From DAOTTX01 sp034437515 (GTDB taxonomy: Bacteria; Chloroflexota; Anaerolineae; Aggregatilineales; Phototrophicaceae), in the NCBI GenBank assembly GCA_034437515.1, contig DAOTTX010000518.1:1-52418 (forward strand): a stretch of DNA of 52,418 nt, written 5' to 3'. Shown piece after piece: positions 33,850 through 41,517 of the stretch. Position 1 is the first letter of the stretch. Each line of letters opens with the position of its first letter. The notes under the pieces are model-generated. The model was given only the letters and a program-made list of their open reading frames with translations. It did no database searches and had not been told where the DNA came from. Both the position numbers and the translations under genes were made by a program.

Positions 33850-35649
33850 TCATCGCACCACCTGCCCGATGACGGCGAACTCGTCGCCGTCGGTCGTGGG
33901 TTGGTCGTTGATGCCGTCGCCGGTGAACTGGTAGACCTTCACGCCGACCGTGTATTCACCGGGCGGCAGCGCATCAAAATCCAACGGGTGCGGATCGTAG
34001 ATCACCTCGTCAGTGCCCCAGGTCGAGGTCGGGCGCTGCCCCGCGAACGGTATGGAGTCGTCCTGCGCGACCAGCACACCGTTTGCGTCCAGCACAAACA
34101 CGGACACGGTATAATCCGCCGAGAGTGGCGCGGCGGCGCTCCACCAGAGATCGACGTGCGCCGCTTGGATGGCAGCATCACGCAACACCATCCCGGTGAC
34201 GTAAGCGGCCTGGGCGTCATCGGGCGGCGGCACCACGTCATAACGATAGACGTTGAGCGCGTTGCCGAGCCAATCCTCACGCATGACGGCGGTTTGCTGG
34301 TGCCCGGTCGCCCTCAGATAGTCGAACGCGCTGGTATCGTTCGACCAGTGCATCAACCAGACGTGATCGTTTTCTTCCAGCAGGGCGGGTAAGCCCTCAG
34401 TGTAAGGCGTGCCATAGACGTCCTCAAGCTGCCACTGCCGCAGCGACCGCCGCTTGACATCCGGCGGCATGAACCGTTCGTAGTAGTACATCACCTGCCA
34501 ATCCCCAGAAGGCGTGACGTGCGCCAGGGCCAGATCACCAGGTGTGGCATAGCGGGCGGCGTTCGCGCCGACCTCACGCCACGGCGGGCGCGGACGGGGT
34601 GTTTCATCAATCGCCACGCCATAGACCACGATCACCGCGACCAGAAATATCCGCGTCGGTGCCGGGATAGCGACCAACCCGAACGCGATCATCAGCGCCA
34701 CCGCCGGGGTGATCTGCGTCAGGCGGTAGTCCATCAAAATCGGTGTGTAGAGGTTCAACACATAAGCACCAGCGACCGGCACCACCAGCCATGCCAGCAA
34801 CAAAAAAGACGCGGAAAATTTTCGTGGTGCTGCGGTTTCGCCAGGGCGCATCAATGGCGCGACCACACCCAACAGCGCCAACCCACCGAGCAGCGCCCAC
34901 TGTCCGGTGAACCATTCGTCGCGCCAGTCCCACAGGGAGGTCAGCGTCGAGGGAACGTTGAAGCCGGTGCCGATGTTGCCGGTCTGCCCGGCGACGACCA
35001 CCAGCAACCAGGGCACGAACAACCCACCGACCAACGCCAGTGCCCCGACCGCTTCCAGCCGGCGACGTCCGCGCAGAAACAGCAGCACGTACAATCCCTG
35101 CACCGCGACCGCTGCCGTACCGATGTAATGCGTGTAGACCAGCAGTAGATTAGCGATAATCCAGACCGCGATTAAGGCACGGCGGCGCGTGTTGATCCAG
35201 CGGGTGAACGCCCACATACTGACGATCACCCACAGCACATGCCAGGTATACATACGCGCTTCCTGCGCGATGTAGTTTTCCATATCCGCCAGGGCGAGCG
35301 CCAGCGCCGCCAGCAGCGCCACCAACGCCGACCGCCGACCGCCGCGCAGCACGTCCAGTTCCCGCGCCAGTGGTGCGATCATCGCCACACTGAGCAGGCT
35401 CGGCAGCACGGAAAAATAACGCAGTGCCAGTTCGCTGATGCCGGTCAAGGAGGCCCAGCCGCGCAGCGCGACGAAGTACAGCGGCGGGTGGACGTCGTTC
35501 ACCAGCACGTCGAGCATCGCCGGGTGACGAATAGCCCAGTAACTGAAGCCTTCATCGACCCACAGGCTTTCCGCGTCGATATTCAAGATGCGCCCCGCCG
35601 TCGCCAACAACAGAACGAAGATGAAACCATAAAGCGATGTGTTTTTCAT
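33850..35649 (-). CDS. Membrane glycosyltransferase (GT39/ArnT-like)
   Basis: 599 residues. First-loop W-V-D-E (Asp32-Glu33), then DVHPPLYFVALRGW, typical of this family, and about ten membrane helices to about residue 350. The C-terminal soluble part ends in the shared module (DLWWSAAAPLSADYTVSVFV, RPTSTW, PPGEYTVGVKVYQF). Its ATG overlaps the stop of the TOPRIM-domain gene (ATGA, 35646-35649), so it is read in the same operon as a defence-type cassette. Paralogous to the two genes at 37636-39534 and 39569-41494. Confidence 0.85.
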   Translation of the reverse strand: MKNTSLYGFIFVLLLATAGRILNIDAESLWVDEGFSYWAIRHPAMLDVLVNDVHPPLYFVALRGWASLTGISELALRYFSVLPSLLSVAMIAPLARELDVLRGGRRSALVALLAALALALADMENYIAQEARMYTWHVLWVIVSMWAFTRWINTRRRALIAVWIIANLLLVYTHYIGTAAVAVQGLYVLLFLRGRRRLEAVGALALVGGLFVPWLLVVVAGQTGNIGTGFNVPSTLTSLWDWRDEWFTGQWALLGGLALLGVVAPLMRPGETAAPRKFSASFLLLAWLVVPVAGAYVLNLYTPILMDYRLTQITPAVALMIAFGLVAIPAPTRIFLVAVIVVYGVAIDETPRPRPPWREVGANAARYATPGDLALAHVTPSGDWQVMYYYERFMPPDVKRRSLRQWQLEDVYGTPYTEGLPALLEENDHVWLMHWSNDTSAFDYLRATGHQQTAVMREDWLGNALNVYRYDVVPPPDDAQAAYVTGMVLRDAAIQAAHVDLWWSAAAPLSADYTVSVFVLDANGVLVAQDDSIPFAGQRPTSTWGTDEVIYDPHPLDFDALPPGEYTVGVKVYQFTGDGINDQPTTDGDEFAVIGQVVR

Positions 35650-36440
35650 TCGTCTGGTGTGTCTTGGAATATTTCGGAATAAGTGTCGAAGAATTGTTCG
35701 CAATCTTCTTGTGCTTGGATTGCAGCATCTAGTTCTATTTCGGTTGTCGGGTTTTCTGCCAGAGTAAGATAGTGCTGGTATTTGGCATCACGTTCGGCTT
35801 CCCATGTGTCGAGATTAGACTTGACCACCTCGGATTGGGGATCGGGTGGTGGCATAGGCGTTTTGGTGAGCCAATCGACCAACAGGTTAAAATGTGGGCA
35901 GTTATCTTCATGGACACGCACCGCACTTGCTCGCCTGAACAGGTTCACACCAGTCGTGGTCTTACCGAATGTCCTATTTCGGCTCTTGTAGTGCCTCTCA
36001 AGGAAACGCGATGGATATGGGATGGTTTCTGGTTCAGCTTCGTTCGTTTCCATCACATGCTGGATGTCCTTATCACCCAATAACCACGTCTCGATCTCCA
36101 TCACCACCGGGAACGCACCAAACCGATGCTGAAATTCACGTTTAATCTGCTTTTGCATGTGTCTTTGGACAGCCTCATAGCCTTCAGCGACCGTCATTCG
36201 CTCAGGGTTGTATACATCGAAGGGTTCACGGGAGAGATCAACCAGGCACAGTACTGATGCATCCGGTTCAGTGCGTAATTCACGCTCGGTGAAGTCTTTG
36301 AAATCTCGTTTAAGTTCACCATTCCCCTCGAACTTTCTCACCGATGCCGATTCAAAACGTTCTTGCCAGTAGGGACGCAAAAATGCTTCGAGCACTTTTC
36401 TTTCGGTTGATCCTTCGCATAGAATAAACAAATGCGCCAC
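35646..36440 (-). CDS. TOPRIM-like (DUF4276/RloB-type) protein
   Basis: 264 residues, soluble. The N-terminal strand and Glu (LFILCEGSTER, Glu9) and the later VLCLVDLSREPFD are the metal-binding elements of TOPRIM-type nucleases of the DUF4276/RloB group. The middle has a conserved-looking EIETWLLGD motif. Such proteins pair with an AAA/ABC-type ATPase in phage-defence pairs (AbiL, OLD-like). The GTG at 36440 is chosen because AGGT lies 9 bases upstream and it starts 2 bases after the ATPase stop; the longer frame would overlap the ATPase gene. GC is visibly lower than in the flanking genes. Confidence 0.78.
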   Translation of the reverse strand: MAHLFILCEGSTERKVLEAFLRPYWQERFESASVRKFEGNGELKRDFKDFTERELRTEPDASVLCLVDLSREPFDVYNPERMTVAEGYEAVQRHMQKQIKREFQHRFGAFPVVMEIETWLLGDKDIQHVMETNEAEPETIPYPSRFLERHYKSRNRTFGKTTTGVNLFRRASAVRVHEDNCPHFNLLVDWLTKTPMPPPDPQSEVVKSNLDTWEAERDAKYQHYLTLAENPTTEIELDAAIQAQEDCEQFFDTYSEIFQDTPDE

Positions 36441-36442
36441 TA

Positions 36443-37603
36443 CTACACACCTAGCTTGCCCATTGTCCACAAGCGACCGAGTGAGTAATGACCAAGCCAA
36501 CGCTCTAATTCATCCTCGTCAAGCCGCTGAAATTGTGTCGCCCCCTGCACTTTGTTGGTTGTAATAATATGTTTTGGCGCAAGCGCATTTAGCAGTTGCG
36601 CGGAATGCGTCGCAACGAAAAGCTGGGTTCTCGTCGCCGCTTCTCCGAGGAGTTCCGCCAGCACAGCCAGCATCCCCGGATGCAACCCGATTTCCGGTTC
36701 GTCAATCACGGTGAGTGAGGGCGGGTCAGGTAATAGCAACAACACCGCCAAGCCAAGAAAGCGCAGTTGCCCATCAGACATCAAAGCAGCCGGGATAGGC
36801 ACATCAAAGTCGCGACTCCGGTAATTCAGGGCACCGCGCCCACCCGATGTGATTGGCGTATCGAGTCTGTCAAGATCGGCAAAAACAGCCTGCAAAACAT
36901 CGTTGAGGCGGGCTTCCGTTTGTCTATAGGTCGGGTCATTGCTGATCTGCTGCAACACGGAAACCAGGTTACTGCCATCCGGTGAGAGACGTAGTGGCTT
37001 CTGCGTGTTGAACAACTGCGAACCACGCATGGCTTCCAATGAACCCTCACCGAAACCGTGAAAAATACCGAAATCTGCTAGGTAAGTCCGCAGATTTGTG
37101 ATGGCAGGATAGCGTGCCCGGTCACGAATTTGGGAGATCGCCAATTCCGTATCCGCACTTTCTTGCTCTGACTTGTCCTCATCATCGGTCACCGATTTTA
37201 GTATTCGCACATAGCCGTTGTTCGCGGAGAGATATTTGTATCTGGACGTATGTCCTTCATAAGGTGGGCGTTCTACTTCCTCTTGCTTGATGACGTAATT
37301 ACCTGTTTTGCCGCGACGGTCAAGTTTTGTTGAATAGAATAACGTCTCTTCTCCGGCGACATCGGCAAATTTGAGTTCCCATGCGAACGCATCAGTACCA
37401 AAGTGCGCGACCTGATCGATACCGCCCATTCGATTAATAGACGCATTGAGATTGCCTTCAGCTCCATCACGTAGCAGTTGGAAGAAATTGAGCAGATTCG
37501 ATTTCCCCGACGCATTCTCCCCAATCAGTACGTTTAACGGTTCAAGCGTGAGGTTCGCATATCGGATGCTTTTGTAATTCCTGATTTCTACGTTTGTAAT
37601 CAT
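36443..37603 (-). CDS. AAA15/21-type ATPase (SMC/OLD-like)
   Basis: 386 residues. ABC-type ATPase head split by an insert: Walker A GENASGKS (28-35), signature-like LMSDGQLRFLGLAVLL, Walker B LTVIDEPEIGLHP (about 297-305) and the H-loop THSAQLLNAL. The opening MITNVEIRNYKSIRYANL is typical of RecF/OLD-like ATPases. With the downstream TOPRIM gene it forms a two-gene cassette of anti-phage type. Parts of it are near 45% GC while neighbours reach 70% or more, which suggests horizontal transfer. Glycosyltransferase genes flank it on both sides. Confidence 0.88.
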   Translation of the reverse strand: MITNVEIRNYKSIRYANLTLEPLNVLIGENASGKSNLLNFFQLLRDGAEGNLNASINRMGGIDQVAHFGTDAFAWELKFADVAGEETLFYSTKLDRRGKTGNYVIKQEEVERPPYEGHTSRYKYLSANNGYVRILKSVTDDEDKSEQESADTELAISQIRDRARYPAITNLRTYLADFGIFHGFGEGSLEAMRGSQLFNTQKPLRLSPDGSNLVSVLQQISNDPTYRQTEARLNDVLQAVFADLDRLDTPITSGGRGALNYRSRDFDVPIPAALMSDGQLRFLGLAVLLLLPDPPSLTVIDEPEIGLHPGMLAVLAELLGEAATRTQLFVATHSAQLLNALAPKHIITTNKVQGATQFQRLDEDELERWLGHYSLGRLWTMGKLGV

Positions 37604-37635
37604 AGCATCATACCTCGCCTGTAAACGCTATCATT

Positions 37636-39534
37636 TTATCGGGTAAGCCTGCCGACCGCTACAGTCGTCTCGCCTGCCGCTGTCTGTACGGGGATGAGGC
37701 CCTCCGGCGTGAGTAGATACACCTGCACGACGACCGTGTACATGCCCGACGGCAGCGGCTCCCCGCTGATCGTTTGCAGCGGACGTGGATCGTAAACCAC
37801 CTCGCCCGGTGCAATGGTCGAGGTCGGGCGTGCCCCTGTTTGCGGGGCGCTATCGAGCTGGGCGACGAGTTGCCCGGCCTCATCCAGCAGCGCGGCAGAG
37901 ACCGTGTAATCCGCGTCGATAGGGGTAGCCGCACCCCACCACAGATCGACGCGCAACTCGTCCGGCACGGTTTCGACCGCTTCCAGTGTCATCCCGTTGA
38001 TGAAAGCGGCTTCTGATGTGTCGTCCGGCAGGCGATCATAACGGTAGACGTCGATCACACTGCCGACGTGTTCGTAGGGGCGCGTCATCGTGCGCTGGAA
38101 CCCGGCAGCGTCTAGACGCGCCAGAATGCCGGGGTCAGGGCTGAAGAACGTCACCCAGGCCGTCACCACACCGGATTGCAACGCGTCCTGTTCGCGCAGC
38201 AACGCGGGGAGTTCGATCTCGTAATAATCAAAGCGCGGTTGGTCGCTCCATACCGGGTAACTGCTGATCTGCATCCCATCGGGCAAGCGGTGATCGTAGT
38301 AATAGAGCAGCGCGGACTCCTCGAAGGCGACATCCATCAGGGCGAGTTCTCCCGGCTGGGCATATTCGGCGATCAAGTCCGTGACCGTGTGCCAGGGCAC
38401 TTTGACGCGATACCAATCGACTGTGGTGACGCCGTAAAGCACCAGCGCGGTGACGATCACCGCCCGTGCGCCCAGCGGAAACCGGCTGATCCCCAACGCG
38501 ACCAGCAGCGCGACCGGCACGGTGATCTGCACCAGTCGCCGCGCCAGCAGGATCAACTCGTCGTGCCCGATGACAAACGTCAGTGCCACCGGGATAACGA
38601 TCAACGCGATCAGATAAAACAACAGGCCGGCGTTTTTAACGCCCCTACGCGGCACCAACGTCAACACCCCCGCGCCGAACAGCGCCAGCATCAGCGGCCA
38701 TTGTGCGCCCAACCACTTCTCACGGAAGTCAAGCAGCACATCCAGCGGCGCGATGGCAGCGGCGGTGAGGCTTACCGGCTCGTCGGCGAATTGGCGCAGC
38801 GTCACGCCGAGGAACCAGGGCGCGAACAAGGCTCCAGTCAGCGCCAGCACCCCGACCGCCCACCAGCGCCGCCGGTCATGCAGGAAGATCAGCGCGTGCA
38901 AGCCCTGCACCAACAGCACAAACCCGCCGAAATAATGGGTGTAGAGCAGCAACGTGTTGAGGGTCACCCAGATGATGATTAATCCCAATCCTCCAACCGA
39001 TTGACGGCGAAAGGGTGCGCTTCGGTGTGCAGCATGGCTTTGATTGCTGAGTGAGGTCAGTCGCACCCAGCGCAGATACGCCCAGGTGCTACCCGCCGCG
39101 AACAACACATGCCACGTATACATGCGGAGTTCCTGTGCCATGTAGTTCTCGGCATCCGCGAGCGTGAGCAGCAGCGCCGCCAGCACCGGCAAGCCGAGCG
39201 CCCCGGCGGGCATCCCCGGCAACCAGCCGCGCAACTCCCGCCCGATTTGATAGACAACCGCAACCGTCAGCAGGCTCGGTAGCAGCGACCACCAGCGCAA
39301 CGCGAGGATCGAGTCCCCGGCGACGGCTTCCCAGGCGTGCAGCGTATAGAAGTAAAACGGCGGGTGCCGGTCACCGAGCAGCGCATCGAACAAATCAACC
39401 TTGAACGTGTAGTAGACAAAGCCCTCGTCCGTCCATAGCGCGGGGCCGTCGATATTGGTGATGCGCACCACCGCCGCCAGCAGCAGCACGGCGACCATCG
39501 CGGCAAACACCGATAAGTCAAAGCGTTTCGTCAT
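37636..39534 (-). CDS. Membrane glycosyltransferase (GT39/ArnT-like)
   Basis: 632 residues. W-T-D-E (Asp36-Glu37) in the first outer loop, then GDRHPPFYFYTLHAW, and about ten helices to about residue 385. The soluble C-terminus ends in the shared module (VDLWWGAATPIDADYTVSAA, RPTSTIAPGEVVYDPRPLQ, SGMYTVVVQVYLL). Clearly paralogous to the genes on either side of it in the cluster. It lies 34 bases after the next glycosyltransferase gene, so the two are probably one operon. Sugar and acceptor are unknown. Confidence 0.85.
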   Translation of the reverse strand: MTKRFDLSVFAAMVAVLLLAAVVRITNIDGPALWTDEGFVYYTFKVDLFDALLGDRHPPFYFYTLHAWEAVAGDSILALRWWSLLPSLLTVAVVYQIGRELRGWLPGMPAGALGLPVLAALLLTLADAENYMAQELRMYTWHVLFAAGSTWAYLRWVRLTSLSNQSHAAHRSAPFRRQSVGGLGLIIIWVTLNTLLLYTHYFGGFVLLVQGLHALIFLHDRRRWWAVGVLALTGALFAPWFLGVTLRQFADEPVSLTAAAIAPLDVLLDFREKWLGAQWPLMLALFGAGVLTLVPRRGVKNAGLLFYLIALIVIPVALTFVIGHDELILLARRLVQITVPVALLVALGISRFPLGARAVIVTALVLYGVTTVDWYRVKVPWHTVTDLIAEYAQPGELALMDVAFEESALLYYYDHRLPDGMQISSYPVWSDQPRFDYYEIELPALLREQDALQSGVVTAWVTFFSPDPGILARLDAAGFQRTMTRPYEHVGSVIDVYRYDRLPDDTSEAAFINGMTLEAVETVPDELRVDLWWGAATPIDADYTVSAALLDEAGQLVAQLDSAPQTGARPTSTIAPGEVVYDPRPLQTISGEPLPSGMYTVVVQVYLLTPEGLIPVQTAAGETTVAVGRLTR

Positions 39535-39568
39535 AGTGATCTTTGCGCGTGCAGGCCGGTAAAATCAG

Positions 39569-41494
39569 TCATCGGTTGATTGTCCCCAGCGTGATGTTCG
39601 GCTCGCCGTCAGCGGTCATCACCTGTTGGATCGCGCCGTCAACGAAGCGATACACCTGCACAACGACCGTGTATTCACCGGGGGGCAGCGGCGCATCATC
39701 GCCCGTTTGCAGGAACTTGGCCTCGTAGTGAGTCGTATCCGCATCCCACGTACTCGTCGGGGATGGCGGCGGTGAGTCGAGCTGTGCGGCAATCGTCCCG
39801 TTCGCATCCAGCAGCACCGCCGATGTGGTGTAATCGCCCTCGACCGGCGCGGATGCCCCCCACCACAGGTCAACACGCAAACGCTCGGCGTCCAGATCCG
39901 CTGCTTGCAGCACCATGTCGTTCTCAAAGGTCGCCGTTGGTGTTTGCGGCAGCACGTCGTAACGGTATAGGTCGATCTGATTGCCGAGATGCTCGGTCGT
40001 CCACGTCGCGGTGCGGACGTACCCGGCCTCGTCTAAGCGGGCGAAGTTGGTCATCTCCTGCGACCAGAACAGGAACCACGCTGTCGTGACCGGCCCGACG
40101 CTCTCCTGTTTGGTCACGTCGAGGTATTGCGGTAGCGCACCCTCATAGTAGGTGAACCAGTCGGTCGTCACGCCCATCGTAAAATCACCCAGAAACGGAA
40201 ACGTCGCCACCCGCACGGACTCCGGCAGCATGTCATCCCAGTAGTATTTCACCGGGTACTGCCCGACACCGATCTCCATCATCGTCAGATGTGACGGCTC
40301 GATGTAGGGGACGACCTGCGCGGCGATCTCGTCCCAGGGTTCTTTGACGCGGTAGTAATCCACCGCCGCAACACCATAGACCAGGATCGCCGCCGCCAGC
40401 AGACCGCGTGCGCCGCGTGGCATCGCTGCCAATCCCAGGCCGATCATCAACGCCAGCGCGGGCGCGACGATCAACAACTTGCGCTCGGTCAACAGGCTGG
40501 CGTACAGGTTGCCGAAGAACAGCACCGCGAACGGCAGCGCGAACCACAGCGCCACCAGGAAGAAGGCGGACAGACGAGTCCTCACCCCCGTCTCACTGGT
40601 GCGATTCGACCCCTCGACATTTGATGGAGAAGGGGAAAGGCCGATGTTATCATCGGTCAGGGGGTGAGGTCTGCGTGCCAGCACGCCCAACCCGACCAGC
40701 GCCAACACCGCCATCAGTGCCCACTGTGCGCCCAGGTAGCTATCCCGCAGCGCGAGGAACGTCTCCCAATTAGTGGGGATGGCGTAGGGCAGGCTGTTGT
40801 CGATGGCCCGCTGCGCCTGTGGCAGCGTCACTCCGATGAACCAGGGCGCGAACAACACACCAATCGCGCCCAGCAAACCGACGCCCATCATCCGCTGGCG
40901 ACCGCGCAAGAACAACACCAGGTGCAACCCTTGCACCGCCGGGATGAACAACCCCTGATAATGTGTGTAGATCAGCGCCGCCGTGCCCAGCACCCAACCG
41001 ACCGCGTCCGCACGCGCCCCGCGTCGCAGCCAACGCAGATAAAACCACATGTTCAGGCAAGCGGCAAACGTGTAAAGCGAGTAATTGCGCGTCTCTTGTG
41101 CGAGGAAGATCTCAGCATCGGAGAGCGCCAGCACCAGCATGACCGCCAGCGGCCCCCACAGGCGCACATCCGGGCGGATACGCAACCCGTGGACCAGTTC
41201 CCGCGCCACCTGCGACACCAGCGCGACCGTGCCCATGCTCACCAACGCGGAGAGATAACGCAGCGCCAGCGGCGAATCGCCCGCCAGCGTGATCCAACCG
41301 CGCAGCAGCAAGTAATACAGCGGTGGGTGCGTATCCGCCGCGATGCGCGGGTACATATCCGGTTGGATGACGATGTTCCAGGCGAAGGCTTCGTCAAACC
41401 AGATGCTCTGCTGGGTGATGTGATAGATCCGCAGCGCCGCCGCCAGCAGCAAGATCAGCGTTGCGGTAAGTAATGTAACGTGTCTTCTGGTCAT
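39569..41494 (-). CDS. Membrane glycosyltransferase with in-frame repeat insertion
   Basis: 641 residues. W-F-D-E (Asp34-Glu35), DTHPPLYYLLLRGW and about ten helices. Between two helices, at about residues 275-305, lies a hydrophilic stretch (RPHPLTDDN through TSETGVRT) that paralogs lack; it is encoded by a palindromic repeat (40579-40670). The frame stays open. The C-terminal shared module is present (VDLWWGASAPVEGDYTTSAV, PGEYTVVVQVYRF). It is 23 bases downstream of the 827-residue glycosyltransferase gene. Confidence 0.85.
   Translation of the reverse strand: MTRRHVTLLTATLILLLAAALRIYHITQQSIWFDEAFAWNIVIQPDMYPRIAADTHPPLYYLLLRGWITLAGDSPLALRYLSALVSMGTVALVSQVARELVHGLRIRPDVRLWGPLAVMLVLALSDAEIFLAQETRNYSLYTFAACLNMWFYLRWLRRGARADAVGWVLGTAALIYTHYQGLFIPAVQGLHLVLFLRGRQRMMGVGLLGAIGVLFAPWFIGVTLPQAQRAIDNSLPYAIPTNWETFLALRDSYLGAQWALMAVLALVGLGVLARRPHPLTDDNIGLSPSPSNVEGSNRTSETGVRTRLSAFFLVALWFALPFAVLFFGNLYASLLTERKLLIVAPALALMIGLGLAAMPRGARGLLAAAILVYGVAAVDYYRVKEPWDEIAAQVVPYIEPSHLTMMEIGVGQYPVKYYWDDMLPESVRVATFPFLGDFTMGVTTDWFTYYEGALPQYLDVTKQESVGPVTTAWFLFWSQEMTNFARLDEAGYVRTATWTTEHLGNQIDLYRYDVLPQTPTATFENDMVLQAADLDAERLRVDLWWGASAPVEGDYTTSAVLLDANGTIAAQLDSPPPSPTSTWDADTTHYEAKFLQTGDDAPLPPGEYTVVVQVYRFVDGAIQQVMTADGEPNITLGTINR
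40579..40670. repeat. Family A-like palindromic repeat inside a coding sequence
   Basis: Ends in perfect inverted repeats CCTCACCCCC (40580-40589) and GGGGGTGAGG (40660-40669). Its left part matches the reverse complement of the right end of family A copy 2 (CCTCACCCCCGTCTC, GGTGCGA, ACCCCTC). It has an internal hairpin CCGATG-TTAT-CATCGG (40641-40656). It lies wholly within the glycosyltransferase reading frame. Confidence 0.75.
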
Positions 41495-41517
41495 AGGGCG
41501 GGAATGGTATCACATTC

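Noticed and set aside
33572..33872. Several short open frames on both strands
   Set aside because: They lie inside family A repeat copy 2 and its edges and give low-complexity Pro/Arg/Ser peptides.
38176..38982. 268-codon plus-strand frame opposite a glycosyltransferase gene
   Set aside because: Gln/Arg/His-rich translation typical of antisense to GC-rich membrane-protein genes; the opposite frame is a clear gene.
40664..41473. 269-codon plus-strand frame opposite another glycosyltransferase gene
   Set aside because: Same antisense composition (Arg/Gln/His-rich), no start signal, and the paralogs show the minus strand is coding.
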